From NCBI GenBank assembly GCA_021200775.1, contig JAJQGB010000001.1, positions 1 to 42,703 on the forward strand: a stretch of DNA of 42,703 nucleotides. The letters are read 5' to 3'. The translations under genes were made by a program, and so were the position numbers. Within the stretch, counting starts at the first letter, position 1, and every line of letters starts with the position of its first letter. Below, piece after piece: positions 28,262 through 36,974 of this stretch. This DNA comes from Oscillospiraceae bacterium (GTDB lineage: Bacteria; Bacillota; Clostridia; Oscillospirales; Ruminococcaceae). Below the pieces are notes generated by a model, which worked only from the letters and a program-made list of their open reading frames with translations, searched no databases and had not been told where the DNA came from.

Positions 28262-29626
28262 ATGGAAACATTTGCAGAAGTTTATGAAAACGTAAAACGG
28301 GTATGCCAGGCGGACCCGAAGGTTTCGGAAATTGGCTACAACCGTTGGATAAAGAATATCGAGCCGGGCAAGATGGAAGGCACGAAAATCACTCTCTATG
28401 CTTCCTCCGACTTTATGAGACGCACCACCGAGGAAATCTACGGTGCTGTTTTTGAGCACGCTTTTGAACAGGTCATGGGCTTCCCGGTGGAGATTACTTT
28501 TGCCGTCAAGGCTAATCCCGACCAGGCTCAGGAGGACGGCTTCGACGAGATTGAGAGACGGATGGAAGACCTCATGAACTCCCACAAGAGAAGCGACTAT
28601 GAACTTACTTTTGAGAACTTCATCAAGGGCAAGTCAAACGAGCTCGCCTATGCCTATTGCATCGCCGTCAGCGGAAAGAACCGTTCCAGTGAACAGATGA
28701 ACCGTTCGATGTTCAATCCTCTGCTTATTTACGGCGATTCGGGACTTGGAAAGACTCACCTTCTCAAAGCTATCGAGAACGAGGTCAAGACCAGCCATCC
28801 GCAGATGAAGGTCATCTACACGACCGCCGAAAACTTCACAAACGAGCTTGTCCGGGCTGTTTCAACCCAGACGACTACCCAGTTCCATGAAAAGTACCGC
28901 AACTGCGATTTCTTGCTTGTAGATGATATCCAGTTCATGGTTGATAAAGAGATGACGCAGGAGGAGTTCTTCCACACATTTAACGAGCTCTACAACGCCG
29001 GAAAGCAGATAGTTCTGACGAGTGATGTCTCCCCGAACAGAATCAAGCGGCTTGAAGACAGAATCAAGACCCGGTGCACATTGGGCGTCCAGGCGGACGT
29101 TCAGCCGCCGGATTTCGAGACGAGAATGGCGATTGTCAACAGAAAAGCCGAGCTTCTCGACTTAAAGCTCCCCGAAAATGTAGCACGTCTCATTGCCGAG
29201 AGAATCACGAAGAACATCCGTCAGCTTGAAGGCGCAGTCAACAAGATGAAAGGCTTAACGATGTTCTCAAACGAGGTGCCGTCTTTGCAGATGGCGCAGA
29301 GGGTTATAAAAGAGACGTTAATCGACGCCCAGCCGGCAGAGATTACATGCGACAGGATTATAAAAGACGTCGCCGACGCCTTCGGTGTCACTGCCGAGGA
29401 CATCCGCTCCGTAAACCGTTCCGCACAGATTTCCCTTGCCAGAAAGGTCTGCGTCTACATAATCCGTGAACTAAAAGGAATGTCGTTTACGGACATCGGC
29501 AAGGAATTCGGCAGAAACCACTCGACGATGACTATCTCCTACGCCGACGTCAAGGAACTAATTGCCAAGAACTCGGATATGAGGGAGACTGTGGAGGAGA
29601 TTGAGAAGAGGCTGAAGGCGGTATGA
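28262..29626 (+). CDS. dnaA: Chromosomal replication initiator DnaA, with altered DNA-recognition motif
   Basis: A 454-residue initiator that binds the origin and melts it. Domain I (~1-85) and a short linker precede the AAA+ domain: Walker A GDSGLGKTHLLKAI (~160) and Walker B FLLVDDIQFM. Domain III ends with the sensor region around 310. Domain IV has RKVCVYIIRELKGMSFTDIG, then FGRNHSTMTIS at 417-427. In most DnaA proteins that site reads GGRDHTTVxHA, so the base-contacting Asp is Asn419 and the following residues differ. The downstream gap also lacks standard boxes. The ATG at 28262 is preceded by AGAAAGG at about 12 bases. Confidence 0.97.
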   Translation: METFAEVYENVKRVCQADPKVSEIGYNRWIKNIEPGKMEGTKITLYASSDFMRRTTEEIYGAVFEHAFEQVMGFPVEITFAVKANPDQAQEDGFDEIERRMEDLMNSHKRSDYELTFENFIKGKSNELAYAYCIAVSGKNRSSEQMNRSMFNPLLIYGDSGLGKTHLLKAIENEVKTSHPQMKVIYTTAENFTNELVRAVSTQTTTQFHEKYRNCDFLLVDDIQFMVDKEMTQEEFFHTFNELYNAGKQIVLTSDVSPNRIKRLEDRIKTRCTLGVQADVQPPDFETRMAIVNRKAELLDLKLPENVARLIAERITKNIRQLEGAVNKMKGLTMFSNEVPSLQMAQRVIKETLIDAQPAEITCDRIIKDVADAFGVTAEDIRSVNRSAQISLARKVCVYIIRELKGMSFTDIGKEFGRNHSTMTISYADVKELIAKNSDMRETVEEIEKRLKAV

Positions 29627-29630
29627 AGCC

Positions 29631-29780
29631 GGAAACCCCTCAGTCAGCCACTTCGTGGCTGCCAGCTCCCCTTTCAGGGGAGCCTTAACCTGCCTCGTTG
29701 AAACGCCTGAATAGAACCACAAATAGCCTCCCCTGAAAGGGGAGGAGGACCGCCGCCGAAGGCGGTGGTGGAGGGGTTTC
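29631..29780. repeat. Palindromic intergenic repeat, arms A and B
   Basis: A full 150-bp copy starting 5 bases after the dnaA stop, from GGAAACCCCTCAGTCAGCC to GGTGGTGGAGGGGTTTC. It separates dnaA from the origin region and may end the dnaA transcript. Confidence 0.9.
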
Positions 29781-29786
29781 CGCATC

Positions 29787-30010
29787 TTTTCAACCGGTTT
29801 CCAACTTTTCAACAAAGTTTTTAGCATTCAACGCACAAGGTTTCAACCGTTTCAACCGGGGATTCTGGTTTCAACAAATCGGATTTTGGCGGTTGAAAGA
29901 GTTGTTGAACAGCGGGAGAAGGCTGGAAGCGGTCTGGAATGGGTTTTCAACATTTCAACAGCCCCTACTACTAATACTAAAATATATCTATCTCTTTTTA
30001 TTTAAATTTT
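29787..30010. other. Probable replication origin (oriC) and unwinding region
   Basis: The dnaA-dnaN gap holds a cluster of TTTTCAACA-like 9-mers: 29787, 29806 and 29944 (TTTTCAAC), 29840, 29849, 29868 and 29952 (close variants), and inverted at 29891-29899. The last two boxes run straight into GCCCC (29961-29965), TAC-TAC-TAA-TAC-TAA (29966-29980) and an A/T-rich tract to 30010. This reproduces the Bacillus arrangement of DnaA boxes, GC-rich step, DnaA-trios and melting region. No TTATCCACA is present. That the CAACA motifs are the DnaA boxes is inference. Confidence 0.75.
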
Positions 30011-30047
30011 GCGAAAAATCCGACTTTCGGTAAAGGAGTATTCAACA

Positions 30048-31157
30048 ATGATGAAATTCGTCTGCAACAAGCAAGAGCTGTATGAAGCTCTGACTAATGT
30101 ATCAAGAGCTGTGGCGGAGCGTTCCACCATTCCTTCTTTGGAAGGAATCAAGTTCTCACTTATGGACAACACCCTGTCCCTGACCGGCTACGACCTTGAA
30201 ATCGGCATCGAAACGACAATCCAGGTTGAGACTGAGTTTGAAGGCGAGGCTGTCGTCAATCCGAAGCTCTTTTCCGAGATTATAAGAAAGATGCCCGCCG
30301 GCAACATCACAATCGACGTCGGCGAGAATCTTGCAATGAAGATTACCGGCGGCTCTACAGAATACAACGTCTCTGCGATGAACGCCGACGACTATCCCGA
30401 GCTCCCTGAGTTCTTCGATGACCAGAGAGTAACACTCCCGCAGTCGGTTCTGAAAGCGATGGTAAACCAGTCGGTATTCGCAGTTTCCCAGGTTGACACC
30501 CGACCGATTCTCAAAGGCGAGCTCTTTGAAATAGAGAACGGCGTTCTGAACGTCGTCGCCATCGACGGCTACAGGCTTGCTGTCAGAACTGAAGCTATCA
30601 AATGTGATAAAGATTTCAAATTTGTTGTCCCGTCTAAGACCTTGAACGAGGTTTCAAGGCTTCTTACCGATTCTGACGAGGACAGCTGCTCGGTGCTTGT
30701 CTCAAAGAAGCAGGTTGTTTTCGACTTCTCCGGCTACACCGTCTTTTCGAGACTCCTTGAAGGCGAGTTCCACAACTACCGCGGCTCAATTCCGAAGACC
30801 AGTGTAACTGAAGTAATTATTGAGAAGAGAGAGCTTGTAAACTGCCTGGAGAGAGCTTCGCTTCTTATAAACGAGAAGAACAAGGCACCCGTAAGATGCA
30901 CATTTGAGGACGGCGAGCTGAAGCTTGTCTGCCAGACCCAGTTAGGAAAGATTTACGAGACCATCCCCGCCGACACTTCGGGACCAAGAATCGAAATCGG
31001 CTTCAACTGCCGGTATCTCTTGGATCCGCTCAGAGTTATAGAGGATGATAAAGTAAGACTTCTCATGAACGGCGGCAACCTCCCCATGAAGATTCTCCCG
31101 ATGAACGGGGATAAGTATATCTATCTTGTCCTGCCGGTGAGACTGAAGACTGATTGA
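30048..31157 (+). CDS. dnaN: DNA polymerase III beta sliding clamp
   Basis: A 369-residue clamp that encircles DNA and tethers the replicative polymerase. AAAGGAG at 30032-30038 fixes the start at 30048 (MMKFVCNKQELYEALTNVSR); 13 in-frame codons upstream lie in the origin AT-rich tract. Three similar clamp domains follow, with ISGG/ITGGSTEYN in the first, the DTRPILKG motif and the C-terminal YIYLVLPVR, which is the usual end (residues binding partner peptides). Normal length and no anomalies. Confidence 0.97.
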   Translation: MMKFVCNKQELYEALTNVSRAVAERSTIPSLEGIKFSLMDNTLSLTGYDLEIGIETTIQVETEFEGEAVVNPKLFSEIIRKMPAGNITIDVGENLAMKITGGSTEYNVSAMNADDYPELPEFFDDQRVTLPQSVLKAMVNQSVFAVSQVDTRPILKGELFEIENGVLNVVAIDGYRLAVRTEAIKCDKDFKFVVPSKTLNEVSRLLTDSDEDSCSVLVSKKQVVFDFSGYTVFSRLLEGEFHNYRGSIPKTSVTEVIIEKRELVNCLERASLLINEKNKAPVRCTFEDGELKLVCQTQLGKIYETIPADTSGPRIEIGFNCRYLLDPLRVIEDDKVRLLMNGGNLPMKILPMNGDKYIYLVLPVRLKTD

Positions 31158-31179
31158 TGGGTGAAGCTCCCCTGCGGGG

Positions 31180-31330
31180 AGCACCCCTCCACCACCGCCT
31201 TCGGCGGCGGTCCCCCTCCCCTTGACAGGGGAGGCAATAGCATCCTAATACAAGATTTTTTTAGGAGGAGCAATTATGGCTCCCCTGTTAAGGGGAGCTG
31301 GCAGCCACGAAGTGGCTGACTGAGGGGTGC
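31180..31330. repeat. Palindromic repeat whose right arm begins with a ribosome site and ATG
   Basis: Arm B (CACCCCTCCACCACCGCC) and arm A (GTGGCTGACTGAGGGGTG). The spacer ends AGGAGGAGCAATTATGG, so a 15-residue peptide could be read from the arm (MAPLLRGAGSHEVAD). Probably fortuitous. Confidence 0.85.
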
Positions 31331-31385
31331 GCGACTATAGGGAGCGCATTGCCACAGATGACTATCAGAAAAATGAAGTGATACA

Positions 31386-31616
31386 ATGCATACAGAAAAT
31401 TCTGTCGAAAAAATCGCCATCACCGGCGAGTACATCAAGCTCGACTCGCTTCTCAAGTTTGCCGGGGTCACTGAGACCGGCGGAGAAGCTAAAGAAATTG
31501 TGCAGATGGGAAAAGTCAAAGTGAACGGCGAAGTCTGCACTATGCGTGGGAAGAAAATGCGCCCGGGAGACAGGGCTGAGCTTCCTGAGCTCGGGCTCGT
31601 ACTCGAAATAGAATGA
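31386..31616 (+). CDS. yaaA: S4-domain RNA-binding protein YaaA/RlbA
   Basis: A 76-residue protein made almost entirely of an S4 domain: [20 protein letters not shown], then [19 protein letters not shown]. It lies between dnaN and recF as in Bacillus, where the homologue takes part in ribosome assembly. Its last four bases overlap the recF start (ATGA), indicating coupled translation. The ribosome site is weak. Confidence 0.9.
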   Translation: MHTENSVEKIAITGEYIKLDSLLKFAGVTETGGEAKEIVQMGKVKVNGEVCTMRGKKMRPGDRAELPELGLVLEIE

Positions 31617-32716
31617 TTATTACTCACATAAAAACCGACGGGTTCCGGAATCTTCGGGAGATTGATTTCACGCCCGAAGCCGGCACCAACATCATCTTCG
31701 GCGAGAACGCCCAGGGCAAGACAAATCTCATGGAAGCGGTCTTTGTTTCCACCGGCGAGAAGAGCTTTCGTGGCGCTAAAGAGCGGGATTTGATTTCGTT
31801 TGATTCTGACAAAGCAGAAATTGAAGTAAGCTTCAGAGATAGAGAGCGAGAGCAGACTGTTTCGATTACCCTGTCGAAAAATCCCCGGGAGAAGAGAATA
31901 CTCTTAAACGGCGTCAGGCTGAAATCTATGTCGGAACTTCTCGGCAAGCTCCTCTGCGTGGTGTTCACGCCGGAAGACTTGGAGCTCACAAAGGGCTCGC
32001 CGGAGAGAAGAAGAGACTACTTAGATAGGTGCATCTCCCAGATAAAACCGCTTTATTCGGGCGTTGTTACGAGATATGAAAAAGTGCTTGCACAGCGGAA
32101 CGCCGTCCTCAAAAATATCTATTTGGGAATCTCCACCCGGGACGAGCTCGACATCTGGGACGAACAGCTTGCGAAGCCGTGCGCATATATCTCAATGATG
32201 AGGTGCGCATATGTCGACGTTCTGAACCAAAGCGCCAGCCGACTCTATGAAAGCATTTCACGGAGCCGGGAGAAACTCCAGCTCGAATACCTTTCAACCG
32301 TTTTCAACAATCTGCGTGGAAGAAATGATTACAAGACCGCAATGGCGGAGGAATATACAGAACTGCTACGCAGTTTAAGAGAAGAGGATATCAGATTTGG
32401 CTTCACTCAGGCGGGAATCCATAGGGATGATATGGGAGTCTACCTCGACGGTATGCCTGTCAAAGACTTTGGCTCTCAGGGACAGAACCGTTCGGCAGCT
32501 CTCTGCATGAAGCTAGGTCAAGCCCGTGTCCTCCACTCCGAAACCGGCGACAGACCGGTAGTTCTTCTTGATGATGTGCTGTCGGAGCTGGATAAGTATC
32601 GCCGGGAGTTCGTCATCGGCGAGTTCACCCAGTCGCAGACATTTATTACCTGCTGTGAGGGTGAGAGAATTATGGGGAAGAGTGTGGAGATGAAGCAAGG
32701 GAGATTACTATCCTAA
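31613..32716 (+). CDS. recF: DNA replication and repair protein RecF
   Basis: A 367-residue SMC-like ATPase that helps RecR load RecA at gaps. Walker A is [14 protein letters not shown] (~30-43), the signature motif is [17 protein letters not shown] (~283), and Walker B is [13 protein letters not shown] (~307). The N-terminus [14 protein letters not shown] is standard. It overlaps the S4 gene by four bases. No terminator is obvious after it; a promoter for the next operon begins at 32755. Confidence 0.96.
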   Translation: MIITHIKTDGFRNLREIDFTPEAGTNIIFGENAQGKTNLMEAVFVSTGEKSFRGAKERDLISFDSDKAEIEVSFRDREREQTVSITLSKNPREKRILLNGVRLKSMSELLGKLLCVVFTPEDLELTKGSPERRRDYLDRCISQIKPLYSGVVTRYEKVLAQRNAVLKNIYLGISTRDELDIWDEQLAKPCAYISMMRCAYVDVLNQSASRLYESISRSREKLQLEYLSTVFNNLRGRNDYKTAMAEEYTELLRSLREEDIRFGFTQAGIHRDDMGVYLDGMPVKDFGSQGQNRSAALCMKLGQARVLHSETGDRPVVLLDDVLSELDKYRREFVIGEFTQSQTFITCCEGERIMGKSVEMKQGRLLS

Positions 32717-32754
32717 ACCACAAAAATTAATAAACCACGAAAATTGTCAACAGC

Positions 32755-32783
32755 TTGCTGACGATTTGAAAAAAATTTATAAT
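32755..32783 (+). promoter_or_regulatory. Promoter of the MntA-HepT pair
   Basis: TTGCTG (32755-32760), 17 bases, TATAAT (32778-32783). Confidence 0.6.
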
Positions 32784-32798
32784 CGCTTTACTTTAAAA

Positions 32799-32819
32799 TC
32801 GTCCACAGGCTGTGGACGA
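32799..32819. promoter_or_regulatory. Palindrome in the MntA-HepT leader
   Basis: TCGTCCACAGGCTGTGGACGA is a 9-bp-arm inverted repeat just downstream of the promoter. It could be an operator for toxin-antitoxin control. Its arms are two changes from a standard DnaA box, so an origin role is an alternative. Confidence 0.6.
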
Positions 32820-32839
32820 ATTCAGAAAGGAGCCAACGT

Positions 32840-33163
32840 ATGAACACCGCCATTTACACAACAAAAGAGATTGCCGAGAAGGTACGTCCGATTGCGGAGA
32901 AGTACGGTGCGGATAAGGTTTACCTTTTTGGCTCCTATGCAAGAAATGAGGCTACTGAAGACAGCGACATCGACTTCTACGTCGAGTTCTCAAAACCCAT
33001 CGGCTTGAAATATTGTAGCTTTTTCAGTGACATAGAGGACAGCGTCGACAAAAAAATCGACATCGTTACAAAGGACGCCCTCTACAACCCGGTTACCGTC
33101 ACCATCAACGAAGAATTTATCAAGAGAGTTCTGGAGGAGCGGAAGTGCATATATGAACACTAA
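32840..33163 (+). CDS. mntA: MNT-type nucleotidyltransferase antitoxin (MntA)
   Basis: A 107-residue minimal nucleotidyltransferase. The active-site motif is LFGSYARNEATEDSDIDFYV, with Gly-Ser and the paired aspartates intact, and a third aspartate in KKIDIVTKD. MntA proteins neutralise HepT toxins by adding AMP to a tyrosine of the toxin. AAAGGAG precedes the ATG. It overlaps the HEPN gene by 11 bases. The pair is inserted between recF and remB, genes that adjoin in Bacillus. Confidence 0.92.
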   Translation: MNTAIYTTKEIAEKVRPIAEKYGADKVYLFGSYARNEATEDSDIDFYVEFSKPIGLKYCSFFSDIEDSVDKKIDIVTKDALYNPVTVTINEEFIKRVLEERKCIYEH

Positions 33164-33512
33164 GGCTAAGGATTTAAATGCGGCTTCGCACATGCTTGCA
33201 CACTGCGAGCGGATTGAGAGATATCTTGAACGTTGCAATCGGAGTCTTGAAGAGTTCATGAACGACGAGCTCGTGCAGGATGGAGTTACGATGCAACTTC
33301 TTGCAATGGGAGAGCTTACAACCCACTTCACTGACGAGTTCAAAGCGACCTATTCGGAAGAGATTGACTGGCGGAACTTCAAACAGCTTCGCAACGTCTG
33401 CGCCCACCGGTATGGGACTCTTGACTACAAAATTATCTGGGATATCGCAACGGACGAGCTACCCACAGTCAAGAGATTCTTTGCGGGGATTGTGGAGGAA
33501 GAGGAAAAGTAA
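33153..33512 (+). CDS. hepT: HEPN toxin (HepT, DUF86)
   Basis: A 119-residue helical protein. The HEPN RNase motif is RNVCAHRYGTLDY, that is RX4HXY with Arg, His and the target Tyr all present. The protein is expected to be an RNase or tRNA-acting toxin inactivated by MntA. Translation is coupled to mntA by the overlap, and remB starts four bases after its stop, so remB may be read from the same transcript. Confidence 0.92.
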   Translation: MNTKAKDLNAASHMLAHCERIERYLERCNRSLEEFMNDELVQDGVTMQLLAMGELTTHFTDEFKATYSEEIDWRNFKQLRNVCAHRYGTLDYKIIWDIATDELPTVKRFFAGIVEEEEK

Positions 33513-33516
33513 GATT

Positions 33517-33795
33517 ATGTACCTACACCTCGGCAACAACATATCCGTATACGACAAAAACATCATTGCCATCATGGACATCGAGAACGCTTCGACGTCG
33601 AAGATTACGAAGGAATATCTCTCCCAGGTCGGGCGCAGTAAGCAGGTAATATATTGCTCCTACGATATGCCGAAGAGTTTTATCGTCACCCTTGACGATG
33701 ATTTGACCGAAAGGGTTTATATTTCGTCGTTGGCAAGCAGGACGCTGATTAAGAGGCTGAAGAATGTACAATGTACAATGTACAATGTACAATGA
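33517..33795 (+). CDS. remB: RemB-like regulator (DUF370), C-terminus made by a repeat array
   Basis: A 92-residue protein: MYLHLGNNISVYDKNIIAIMD and VIYCSYDMPKSFIVT are typical of the RemA/RemB family, DNA-binding biofilm regulators in Bacillus (yaaB lies between recF and gyrB there too). The last ten codons (NVQCTMYNVQ) and the first base of the stop are the ATTGTAC array at 33763-33793, so the original C-terminus has been replaced or extended. The family fold ends before this tail, so function may be kept. Confidence 0.88.
   Translation: MYLHLGNNISVYDKNIIAIMDIENASTSKITKEYLSQVGRSKQVIYCSYDMPKSFIVTLDDDLTERVYISSLASRTLIKRLKNVQCTMYNVQ
33763..33793. repeat. 31-bp ATTGTAC array, inverted orientation, inside remB
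   Basis: AAT followed by four GTACAAT units, perfect. It encodes the C-terminal ten residues of RemB. Confidence 0.95.
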
Positions 33796-33893
33796 AAGTA
33801 TCCTGCTTCGCAGGACGATTTGGAAAGATGGATTAAGCAAAAGTCACGCTATTGAAAAAATACTGAAAATATGTCGAATAAGGCGACTCAACC

Positions 33894-33924
33894 ATTGTAC
33901 ATTGTACATTTTACATTTTACATT
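33894..33924. repeat. Diverged 31-bp ATTGTAC array upstream of gyrB
   Basis: Units ATTGTAC, ATTGTAC, ATTTTAC, ATTTTAC plus ATT: two units carry the same G-to-T change. It ends a few bases before the gyrB ribosome site. Confidence 0.9.
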
Positions 33925-33931
33925 GAAATAA

Positions 33932-35911
<1,980 letters not shown>

Positions 35912-35921
35912 TTCTCATCAC

Positions 35922-36035
35922 TGCAATTTGTCGGCTACGATGGCTAGCGCCATCTTCGCCGACGCCGCTCCCTACGGTTGCGGCACCTCTCAGTCTGCGC
36001 CTGCGGCGCAGCCAGCTCCCCTTGACAGGGGAGCC
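35922..36035. repeat. Left half of a split palindromic repeat
   Basis: The outer module GCAATTTGTCGGCTACGATG is followed by GGCACCTCTCAGTCTGCGCC and CCTTGACAGGGGAGCC. The matching right half lies 190 bases away at 36229, with a small gene between. Confidence 0.85.
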
Positions 36036-36078
36036 ATAAGTGCAGTGACACAACATTCTGCGAAAGGGAAATATAACA

Positions 36079-36264
36079 ATGGATGAATCTGCAAAAAGAG
36101 CTTTAGAGGCTATGAAAGCTATAAGTAGAAGAGCCGAAGAATTAGGCATTGCGGATATGACGCTTGACGAAATTAACGCAGAAATTGCGGAAGCAAGGAA
36201 AGAAAAGAAAGCACGAGAGAGCTCAAATGGCTCCCCTGTCAAGGGGAGCTGTCAGCGAAGCTGA
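36079..36264 (+). CDS. Small antitoxin-like protein ending inside a repeat
   Basis: A 61-residue protein with AAAGGGAAA ahead of its ATG. The body SAKRALEAMKAISRRAEELG, then MTLDEINAEIAEARKEKKA, resembles the C-terminal helical part of clostridial RelB/DinJ antitoxins. The last twelve residues (NGSPVKGSCQRS) and the stop come from the right arm of a palindromic repeat. It therefore sits between the two halves of a split element. No toxin is adjacent. It may be a remnant or a gene carried with the element; the function is not established. Confidence 0.55.
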   Translation: MDESAKRALEAMKAISRRAEELGIADMTLDEINAEIAEARKEKKARESSNGSPVKGSCQRS

Positions 36265-36312
36265 CTGAGGGGTGTGCGAGCCCAAAGGGCGAGCGCGTCG
36301 ACTAAGTCGCAA
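36229..36312. repeat. Right half of the split palindromic repeat
   Basis: GGCTCCCCTGTCAAGGGGAGC, GCTGACTGAGGGGTGTGCG and a GAGCCCAAAGGGCGAGC extension. It supplies the end of the 61-residue reading frame. Confidence 0.85.
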
Positions 36313-36337
36313 CTAATAACTAACAAAAGGAGTCCCC

Positions 36338-36943
36338 ATGACAGACGAAATCAATTCCACCGAAATCACATCCGAGCCTGCGGAGTACACGTCTTCCTGC
36401 GACACCATTGAGTATGGCTTCGACGAGGAGAGCTGGCTGGAAGGGTACGATGCTTATTACAAATTGTATAGAAGGAGAAGGACGATTGGGTTTGTCGTTC
36501 TGTTTCTGGTGCTCGCTTTGCTGTTCGTCCAGCAGGTCGTGATGGACCCGACATACGGCGTCGGATGGACCTGCCTTGCGATATGCCTTGCAATTGCACT
36601 GGTCTATGCCCTTGCCCCGGCTTATGAAAAAAGAAACGTCAGGCGTGCCCTCCCGGCAATACAAAACGACCGGTATGTGTTGAAAATCTATCCAAATAAA
36701 ATTACCGTCCGTACAATTCTGCCTGAAGAAGACTCTCAGTATTTAGAACCGGACGAGTTCGGAAACCTGAAACCCTACCCCGAAATCCCCGAAACGACCA
36801 TCGACCTCACGGACAAGACCCTCAAAACCGCCGAGACGGACAAGATGTTTGCGGTGTATACGAAATATACTCAATGTATTATTCCGAAGGGAAATATCAG
36901 TGAAGAACAGCTTGAAAGATTAAGAAAGATATCAAGAGCTTAA
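36338..36943 (+). CDS. Two-TM membrane protein of unknown function (YcxB-like)
   Basis: A 201-residue protein with a good AAAAGGAG site. An acidic N-terminus (~1-45) is followed by a basic YRRRR stretch and two adjacent membrane helices (~50-70, [20 protein letters not shown], and ~77-95). The rest is a soluble, probably beta-rich cytoplasmic domain ([14 protein letters not shown]...[18 protein letters not shown]), reminiscent of YcxB-like proteins. It lies 31 bases ahead of gyrA and may share its transcript. No function can be stated. Confidence 0.75.
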   Translation: MTDEINSTEITSEPAEYTSSCDTIEYGFDEESWLEGYDAYYKLYRRRRTIGFVVLFLVLALLFVQQVVMDPTYGVGWTCLAICLAIALVYALAPAYEKRNVRRALPAIQNDRYVLKIYPNKITVRTILPEEDSQYLEPDEFGNLKPYPEIPETTIDLTDKTLKTAETDKMFAVYTKYTQCIIPKGNISEEQLERLRKISRA

Positions 36944-36974
36944 AATACAGACAAGTAAGAAAGCGAGAAAAAAC

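Noticed and set aside
29957-29968. GCCCCTAC at the origin as an end of the 88-bp MITE family
   Set aside because: No matching GTAGGGGC end or internal palindromes lie nearby, and the sequence fits the origin module better.
31273-31323. 15-residue peptide read from the repeat arm at 31275 with a ribosome site
   Set aside because: The reading frame is entirely repeat sequence and is not kept in other copies; likely fortuitous.
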